39,607 nucleotides of DNA from Saccoglossus kowalevskii (lineage: Eukaryota; Hemichordata; Enteropneusta; Harrimaniidae), in NCBI RefSeq assembly GCF_000003605.2, contig NW_003134838.1, forward strand, positions 907,329 to 946,935, read 5' to 3'. This document shows positions 33,382 through 39,607 of the stretch, in pieces (the first letter of the stretch is position 1; each line of letters starts with the position of its first letter). The notes below the pieces were generated by a model. It was not told the DNA's origin, did not search any database, and saw only the letters and a list, made by a program, of their open reading frames with translations. A program made the position numbers and the translations under genes.

Positions 33382-33594
33382 GTTACCCTTTTCATCACAA
33401 ATTCACAAAATAGTCCTGTTTATAGTCTGCACTTTCCTTCAAAAGATTGGGACAAAAATAGCAAAATTTTTTGGGTAAAAACTGAAAAGTGACTCAAAAT
33501 TCATCTGTTGGCTCCGAAATTAGGGTTCATTTCCGGAAATATTGATGTTTTGAAGACAAATTTGGGTGAGAAAGGTTGGCACTGAAAATGTTAA
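33382..33594 (+). mobile_element. Family B MITE, copy 5 (left end deleted)
   Basis: It shares CCTTTTCATCACAAATTCAC, TTCAAAAGATTGGGAC and TTAGGGTTCATTTCC with copies 1 and 2. It lacks the outer CACCACCAGTTCCCT of the left end and carries a changed right end (GTTGGCACTGAAAATGTTAA) and a deletion near 33545. It is the most degraded copy and lies in the U12 intron. Confidence 0.8.
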
Positions 33595-34438
33595 TAATTA
33601 TTACAGATGTGCAATATTTCAAGAATTTTGGGCAATTTACATCAACCTGTAATGCAGAATTATATTATATCCGTGGTATTAACTTATTGTGCAAAGTAGT
33701 CAGTGCGGTTTATTTGGATGATCCATTTGTTTTGTAAACTAAAGAAGAACACTGTAATACCATGTGAGATATGTGATGAATGACAAAATTCTTGGCGGGA
33801 GAGTTATTACATGACAGTCATTTTGAGTTGTCATGCTTTACAATAATCTTAACAATGTGTTCCTTAAAGATAGAATATGTGACTGACAGAACTACTCGTG
33901 TTTGGCCAAAATAATAAATTGTTTTGCTCAAATACTCTATAAAATTCATCCGCAACCCGGGGGATGCGTTTTAACTTATTTATCTGTACTTGAAATAGAT
34001 GGCATTTTTCTGATATTTGAAAATTGCACGATAAAAACAAACAAAAACAGACAATTTCATCTTGCATTAACATGTTTTGGCAGCATGCCAGGAAACTGTG
34101 AGCGGGTATTTTATTATACTTGACAGAATCTGATATATGTGAATTGTGGGAATTTATTTGACCTATAATCTGACCTCATTTCTATTCACTCTGGTGACAC
34201 ACCTCACCTACACCGACACTGACCACGCTGAGTTTGAAATCATATTAGATTTGGAATACAGAAAAAATATTTTTTTCTTATTTCTGCTGCTATCTAATAA
34301 TAGTGATTTTTTTCCTTATTTGATATTTTGAAAATTTAACCGTAATAAAATTTATGAAATTGCAGAAAAAGGCACTTTTCAAGAATAAGAGCTGTACATC
34401 ATTCATATAATTGTTATTTTACCTTAACTAAATCCCAC

Positions 34439-34529
34439 ATATTGTTACAGTGGTATACGTAAGAAATCTGAAATCAAACCACCATCGCTTCCGATTTTAG
34501 ATTTGCCAGATAATACACCCGACAGTATG
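34439..34529 (+). CDS. RFX7: RFX7-like transcription factor, exon 6 (end of DNA-binding domain, PxLPxL motif)
   Basis: It starts right after CCCAC at the U12 acceptor and supplies the third base of Lys153. It then encodes residues 154-183: YCYSGIRKKSEIKPPSLPIL and DLPDNTPDSM. YCYSG(I/L)RKK is the wing end of the RFX domain. P168-S-L-P-I-L173 fits PxLP-x-(I/L), the motif by which RFX5 and RFX7 bind the ankyrin repeats of RFXANK and ANKRA2. The spacing to the domain is like vertebrate RFX7. The donor is ATG|GTGAGT at 34530, phase 0. Confidence 0.94.
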
Positions 34530-35115
34530 GTGAGTATACCCATCACAGGCAAACATATAATAACAAATATCAAAGTACAAACTCTTGGACAAGAAGGTTT
34601 CACAACCAAATTACTGATTTCAAGACTATTTTAGTAACTTGGACCCATAAAAATTGTCATTTAAACTGCCAGATTTTTTCAGTTCAGGATTCTAGCCAAG
34701 AAATTTCTGAATACTTATATTCTTACTTCCAATCAAGTTTGCTAAACTGCCTAAAAATAAACAAAAAATAGTGCGTTATAACTGAAATAACTGAAGTCCT
34801 GGACTAAAGGGTCCTGGCTTGAATCCTGGTCCAGTGGGTGCTGGCTGGAGTCATGGAATAGCAGTTATTCAAAATGTTTTTATAATGTCTAATATAAAGG
34901 CCATGCATAATCAGGTAAAATCTACTCAAATTAAAGTAAAAATAATGTCATTTTGTCTATTTTTACAAAAATGAGAAATCTGAATTTAAATTAAAGAGCT
35001 ACTGTACTGGGCAGCATCTTGAAAAAAAAATAGCTCAAAAGTGAAAAAAATAGCAGCTTTTCTTCCAATTGCTTTAAAAATTCAAATTTACTAACTTAAG
35101 TTGTTTATTTTTCAG
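34530..35115 (+). other. Intron 6 of the RFX7-like gene (586 bp)
   Basis: A standard GT-AG intron (GTGAGT ... TTGTTTATTTTTCAG), AT-rich, with no element or alternative exon seen. It contains a short imperfect duplication of GTCCTGG/ATCCTGGTCC words near 34797-34832. Confidence 0.9.
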
Positions 35116-36759
35116 ACTGATCCTGACAAAAATACTCCATGTAATTGTAATCACCACTCCAACCAACAGGAAGAAGATCAAACCATGTCTGCTGCGTCAT
35201 TCTTGGTCTGTGAGTGGGCTCAGAAACTTCTGGGACGAGCCTTTGATACTTTATTAGACTTGGCACGTTACTTAGTCGGTAGTAACTGCGTTTCCACAAA
35301 ATCTATGGCTGCCTTTACTGTATTAGCAGATATGCAGATGAGCTCAAAAACACCCAAGGCTGGGTTGGGAGATTTTGGAATTGTTCGCCGGCCGCCGTCG
35401 ATACCCCCGCACCAAGAAGCTCGAAAGCAGCTACAAAGAAAAATTCAAGAAAGGAAGATTCTGAAATTTCAAAGAGAAATGAGCGAGCAGCATTTGATGA
35501 CTGAACTTGATACCAAGGTGACTGAGAAAGATGGCCCCGGAACTAGGCAACACAGTGTGACCTTTGAACCTATTGAGAAAGAAATTGAAACTGCATCAAG
35601 TAATAGAAAAACTCAAATTGTAAAGGTAAAGCCAAATGCCACTAAAAATGATGTTGAACAAAATGTGATTTCTACCTCAGCTAGTCAGTACCCGGATATG
35701 TCAATGAAAGAGAAGGCAATACATACTCATACATCTGTTCCCATGGCAACGACTGCCATGTTTATGAAAGGACAGTCGAGTAACAATGGAAAAAATGTTA
35801 TGCCAGCTAATATGAATTCTCATTCCAACCAAGGGATTCTTATAACTGAAAAAAATAATATGATGCCTTTGAGTTTACCCATGGTAGTGAAAAAAGGTCA
35901 GGACACTGCATCAACACCTTCCCACAGATTGTCTGATGTAAGCAAAGACGAGAACAGTGACACATCACTGAACTCAACTGACACATCACCATGCCAACCA
36001 GTCATTCCTGTTCCTCTGATGTCTCCAAATAGCAATATTGGGGTTTGTAGCCCAGTAGGAGGTCATCCGGCGTTTTCATTTACACCTATCGAAAGTAGTT
36101 CCGGTTTTGGCACAGCTAATGTTACTGTGAACAATCTCAGCCCTATCAAACCCACCTCTATGAGGAATAGACAGAGCAGGCAACAGTCGTATCCATACAC
36201 CAGAAAGGAGTCCAATGTTAGACATACTTTAATGAATGCGACTGTTGCAACCACAGCAACTGCACAGTTACCATCAGTTGCTATGGTTATGCCGAATTCT
36301 GAGATGCATCAATCTTTTCAATATGTCGGTGAGAAGTCAACCTATATGTCTGGTCATTACCATGGAAACGAAGCATTGATGATTCATGGTTTGTCATCAG
36401 AGAGTTCCTATAACCGCAGCCATTCTGCCCCATTGCCTAGCAACAATACACCTGGCGCATGGCAAACAGAAAACAATGTAAAACGTAGTTTAACGCAGAT
36501 ATTGGAAAGTGATCACAACATGGATGCCCCACTGAGGGAACTGCAACTAAGTGACGCTGATTTTGAGATTGAACAGTCTTCGACATTGCCATGGTCACAG
36601 TCGTACCCAGCATCGTTTGAACCACCGAGTATTGACACAGATGCCGTTTTTCACGAAATGTGTCCGCCTGCCAATAGGGATCCAAATCCTGTGAACTTTG
36701 ACCTCCAGCAATGGAATATGGGTAATAATGATAATGGCACACGTTCTTCTGCGTGCTAG
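35116..36759 (+). CDS. RFX7: RFX7-like transcription factor, last exon (residues 184-730)
   Basis: The long terminal exon opens at ATTTTTCAG|ACT in phase 0 and ends at TAG 36757-36759; an ATG at 35101 is intronic. Residues 208-253 (SAASFLVCEWAQKLLGRAFD onward to TKSMAAFTV) match the conserved helical block after the RFX5/RFX7 domain. EARKQLQRKIQERK (284-297) is a basic helix also found in RFX7. The remainder is Ser/Thr/Asn/Met-rich and probably disordered, with short islands recalling vertebrate RFX7: FTPIESS (505-511), LSPIKP (524-529), RSHSAPL (617-623, an RSxSxP 14-3-3-type site), LTQILE (642-647) and an acidic/aromatic DTDAVFHEM (690-699 region). RFX7 is a nuclear X-box-binding activator. 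The protein is 730 residues, about half the vertebrate length, with the tail shortened. RFX5 lacks several of these tail motifs, so an RFX7 or pre-split RFX5/7 gene is favoured. Confidence 0.95.
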   Translation, partial: TDPDKNTPCNCNHHSNQQEEDQTMSAASFLVCEWAQKLLGRAFDTLLDLARYLVGSNCVSTKSMAAFTVLADMQMSSKTPKAGLGDFGIVRRPPSIPPHQEARKQLQRKIQERKILKFQREMSEQHLMTELDTKVTEKDGPGTRQHSVTFEPIEKEIETASSNRKTQIVKVKPNATKNDVEQNVISTSASQYPDMSMKEKAIHTHTSVPMATTAMFMKGQSSNNGKNVMPANMNSHSNQGILITEKNNMMPLSLPMVVKKGQDTASTPSHRLSDVSKDENSDTSLNSTDTSPCQPVIPVPLMSPNSNIGVCSPVGGHPAFSFTPIESSSGFGTANVTVNNLSPIKPTSMRNRQSRQQSYPYTRKESNVRHTLMNATVATTATAQLPSVAMVMPNSEMHQSFQYVGEKSTYMSGHYHGNEALMIHGLSSESSYNRSHSAPLPSNNTPGAWQTENNVKRSLTQILESDHNMDAPLRELQLSDADFEIEQSSTLPWSQSYPASFEPPSIDTDAVFHEMCPPANRDPNPVNFDLQQWNMGNNDNGTRSSAC

Positions 36760-37773
36760 GGGGAACACTGCCCGGAGTTGACCAAATATATTTACCTATT
36801 AGTTTTCTACTTGAATTTACTACAAATAGATTTGTAATAATCATTTACCATGCGTTAGATGCAATCGCGAAAATTGGCAGCAGCCGAAAAAAACAGTCGC
36901 AAATATAATTTGCCACATAACCTTCTATATATTGCTGATCCATTATCACTGCCAGTAACGATCAATACCTACAGAGGTCTCAATAATGAAGACAAATGGA
37001 GAACTTGTTTTTCTTAGGGTTGTCTTATATTAACTAATAACATCCCTTGTGGAAGATGAAAATAGGTTACAAGAGCATAGTCACCATTGTATTTTGGAAA
37101 CAAAATTTTGAATCGGGTGGCGTTGTGATGACTTGCCTTTTCGTCTGCAGATGATGACTCACTCCTTCAGCTATGTGATAATCACTTTTGTGTGAGGGAT
37201 AACTCTAACTGCAACAATTGCAGTAATCTGGTATGCCTAACCAGTAACAGCAGTAAACCAAGGCTGGTACAGTTCTACATAGAACTACATTTAAAGAAAT
37301 CACATTTGTAACATAAACATTTCAGTTAAACACACATTTTAAAATTGTGTCTTTGACGATCTTAATCATATTTACTCACGAGATATTATTGATTTATATG
37401 CCAATATTTAATTTTATTATAAACAAAAATTGTTATTCATATTACATGGAGGTAGATGCAATTATGTACCACCTAAGTACATACTTTGCGGTATTCTCAT
37501 GATAATCTTATTTTTATATACCTTTTTTTTATGCTTGTCATAATAATTAAATGAGTGATAACTGCCAAAATACAAAACTACAAAAAACATTTTGCATTGT
37601 ACAATCGCTATAGTGCTTCTGCGTCTGATATAAATAAGTGTTCAAATGTTATGTTGAATGTGTTCAGTGTTGGTGCCGTGGTTTACTCAATTTAAGACGA
37701 AATAAGAATCTTTTAACAAGTGTTCATTTTGGAACAAACAGCCTTTTATTGAAAGGTAAGTTTTACTGTTTTT
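36760..37773 (+). other. 3' UTR and downstream flank of the RFX7-like gene
   Basis: AT-rich with no coding character. I see no clear AATAAA. The variants ATTAAA near 37546 and AATAAG near 37703 are candidates only, so the 3' end of the transcript is not defined. Confidence 0.45.
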
Positions 37774-37804
37774 AGCTCCGCTGTCGACTTTGTCGAGCGG
37801 AGCT
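37774..37804 (+). repeat. Terminal hairpin of repeat D
   Basis: AGCTCCGCTGTCGAC, a TTT-type loop, and GTCGAGCGGAGCT are inverted arms with one bulged G. It marks the left end of the repeat D copy and is GC-rich against its surroundings. The far end of the repeat, CAGCGGAGCTATCTCAGCCG, re-uses the GCGGAGCT word, so the two ends share a motif. Confidence 0.75.
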
Positions 37805-38498
37805 TATCATATGAGTGATTGTCCGTCGTCGTCGTCCGTGTCAATGTTTTACTTTTTCGACTTCTTCTTGAAAACTACAAGCCTGAATGCTTTGATACTT
37901 GGTGTATATGTACCTTGGGTAGACCTCTCTCAGATTTGTTCATTTTGTAATGATATCTTCAATTCTCTAATTTTGGTGAATATTTTTGTCATTTTTGGTA
38001 AAAAGTGATATTTTCGACCTCTTGTTGAAAACCGCAAGTCCAATTGCTTTGATATTACATATATAGGTACTACATGTGGACCTCTCTCAGATTTGTTCAT
38101 TTTGTAATGATATCTTTAATTCTCTAATTTCGGTGAATATTTTTGTAATTTTTGGTAAAAAGTGATATTTTCGACTTCTTGTTGAAAACCGCAAGTCCAA
38201 TTGCTTTGATATTACATATATAGGTACTACATGTGGACCTCTCTCAGATTTGTTCATTTCATGATGATATCTTTAATTCTCTAATTTTGATGAATATTTT
38301 TGTAATTTTTGGTAAAAAGTGATATTTTCGACTTCTTGTTGAAAACCGCAAGTCCAATTGCTTTGATATATTATACATATAGGTACTACATGTGGACCTC
38401 TCTCAGATTTGTTCATTTTCTAATGATATCTTCTGTTCTTTAATTGCCATGTGCATTGCTAACAGCGGAGCTATCTCAGCCGACAGGCTGCTTGTTTG
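37774..38498 (+). repeat. Repeat D, copy 2: hairpin-capped array of ~157-bp units
   Basis: After the hairpin and a (CGTCGT)-rich stretch (37821-37841) come units with TACTACATGTGG at 38068, 38225 and 38384, periods 157 and 159, the same as in intron 5. It ends CAGCGGAGCTATCTCAGCCG then ACAGGCTGCTTG. It looks complete, and the intron 5 copy is a truncated relative in the same orientation. It may be a non-autonomous mobile element containing internal tandem repeats; no coding frame is present. Confidence 0.9.
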
Positions 38499-39607
38499 TT
38501 CTTGAGATACGAAAATTGTGTAATAAGAGCAAATAAGTTCTTACATGAAATGAAAATACCCAGAAGTCCTTGCAATATTTTATCATCACTATATTATTTT
38601 TTGGAAAAATATTTGTTGAATGGCGATAAGTTTTATGGAAAAAAAAAACACAAAATTTTATAGCTGTTAAGATTTGACTTTCCAAAGGCAAGGAGACGCA
38701 GTGAATTTTCAGTAAAGTGTCACTGTCATCAGAACTATGCATGTGCCTAGGACTCGCACAAATATGAATGCTTATATTGTTAGTCTTTTTTTTACATTCA
38801 TTAAAAGGCATTTTCACCTTTACAGGCAAGCTAGTAAATTCAAACAATTGTCAAAATTAGGTTAAAAGTTTTTTGTACTGTAATTACCATTGTAAACAAT
38901 TTTTTTGAATTGCACAAACATACAGTTCACTCGATGTCATCAAAATCTAATCAGAGAACAGAAGACACACAAGATGCACATGTAGAGACGATACTATGAA
39001 TGGTGGACAAATTAGATACTTTGACTGAAAGTAGCCTTTTGATCTTTGAAAAAGATTACTGCAAACTTGTATTTTTTTATGAAAATTTTTTTTTTACTGC
39101 TGATTTTTTTTATCTTATAAAAATGTTGATATAATCTTCAAAGCGCCATAGTTGTTTTTTGTTCTCTATGTGTAAAATTTTTTGTTATTTTACGCACATT
39201 GTATATGTTGCATGAGACTCATTCCAATAATGATGCATTGTGACATGAAAACTGGCTTTAAAAAATCCATAGTTTTCGTCAAATTGTAGATCTAATTCAT
39301 TTTTGTTTTCAAACCTTTGATATTAAGGTCATGCCAAGTTTGGAACTTTTATGAGCTCCATGAAACTAAATTTGTTTCAGGTTTAGTATTTTGTGATATT
39401 TTGATTAATTTGATAGTACTGAAAATTCCTAAGGTCAAGGTTCAAGGGTCACTAAACAAGGATTTGCCATCTGAAAACCACTTCTAACAAATCCCTGTGA
39501 ATCTATAGTAGTTTACTCATGTTTCATTTATTTCTTAAAGTTAGTTCTCATTCCTGTATTTCAAACAAGTCATGGTTTGAAAAAATATGAATTATAATTA
39601 GCAATTT
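38499..39607. other. Right-hand flank; nothing recognised
   Basis: AT-rich sequence with T and A runs and no gene, splice-flanked exon or element ends that I can support. The longest frame (minus, 38476-38847) is partly repeat D and has no conserved character. Confidence 0.5.

Larger units (their letters stand above)
31932..34438 (+). other. Intron 5: U12-dependent AT-AC intron (2507 bp)
   Basis: The donor reads /ATATCCTTT, an exact match to the minor-spliceosome consensus RTATCCTTT. Near the 3' end lies ACCTTAACT (34421-34429), containing the U12 branch-site core CCTTAAC. The branch adenosine is about 11-12 nt before the end, within the short spacing usual for U12 introns. The intron ends CCCAC/. 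Removing exactly this segment joins AAC TCC AA + A TAT TGT TAC AGT GGT, giving NSKYCYSGIRKK, the conserved end of the RFX domain. The GT-AG reading at TTACAG/ would delete YCY. The interior holds the ~157-bp repeat D and a damaged family B element. Confidence 0.93.

Noticed and set aside
31932-34450. A GT-AG reading of intron 5 with acceptor TTACAG at 34445-34450
   Set aside because: No GT donor near the end of exon 5 preserves the frame, and this acceptor would remove YCY from the most conserved part of the domain. The AT-AC junction fits every base.
35101-35115. ATG at 35101 as the start of a separate 552-residue protein
   Set aside because: The five codons before 35116 are the polypyrimidine tract and acceptor of intron 6. 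The true exon starts at 35116 and continues RFX7.
38476-38847. 123-codon minus-strand frame
   Set aside because: Low-complexity AT-rich sequence partly overlapping repeat D, with no conserved motif.

Overview
The window looks like AT-rich, repeat-laden nuclear DNA of an invertebrate animal. It has spliced genes with long introns, many short terminal-inverted-repeat transposons, a satellite array, a tRNA-derived SINE and a non-LTR retrotransposon remnant. I cannot fix the phylum. The repeat style would suit a marine invertebrate such as a hemichordate, amphioxus or mollusc, but that is only a guess. A run of 50 Ns (23844-23893) marks an assembly gap.

Two protein genes can be supported, and they are arranged head to head. 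On the minus strand, 4735-4971 is the first coding exon of a CDV3-like gene; its later exons were not found and probably lie beyond the left edge. About 0.65 kb away on the plus strand starts an RFX7-type winged-helix transcription factor. I assemble it as seven coding exons: 5627-5709, 22779-22812, 25943-26040, 29801-29926, 31815-31931, 34439-34529 and 35116-36759. All phases agree and give 2193 nt (730 residues plus stop). Exons 3-7 are secure. Exon 1 and the 34-nt exon 2 are inferred from splice sites, phase and weak similarity. The protein has an N-terminal helical segment, the RFX DNA-binding domain, a PxLPxL ankyrin-repeat-binding motif, the conserved helical block of RFX5/RFX7, and a long low-complexity tail with several short RFX7 landmarks.

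The most striking sequence-level feature is intron 5 (31932-34438). Its ends match a minor-spliceosome (U12-dependent) AT-AC intron almost perfectly, and it interrupts the last part of the DNA-binding domain. No GT-AG reading preserves the conserved residues.

By region: 1-1110 is a roughly 50-bp satellite with a higher-order repeat. 1111-4734 holds one inverted-repeat element and a 121-bp duplication. 4735-5709 holds the two gene starts and the promoter between them. 5710-22778 is a 17-kb first intron packed with small transposons, including a nested insertion. 22813-35115 holds the remaining introns with tandem repeats, a minisatellite and more small elements. 36760-39607 is the 3' flank with a second copy of the roughly 157-bp tandem repeat that also sits in intron 5.
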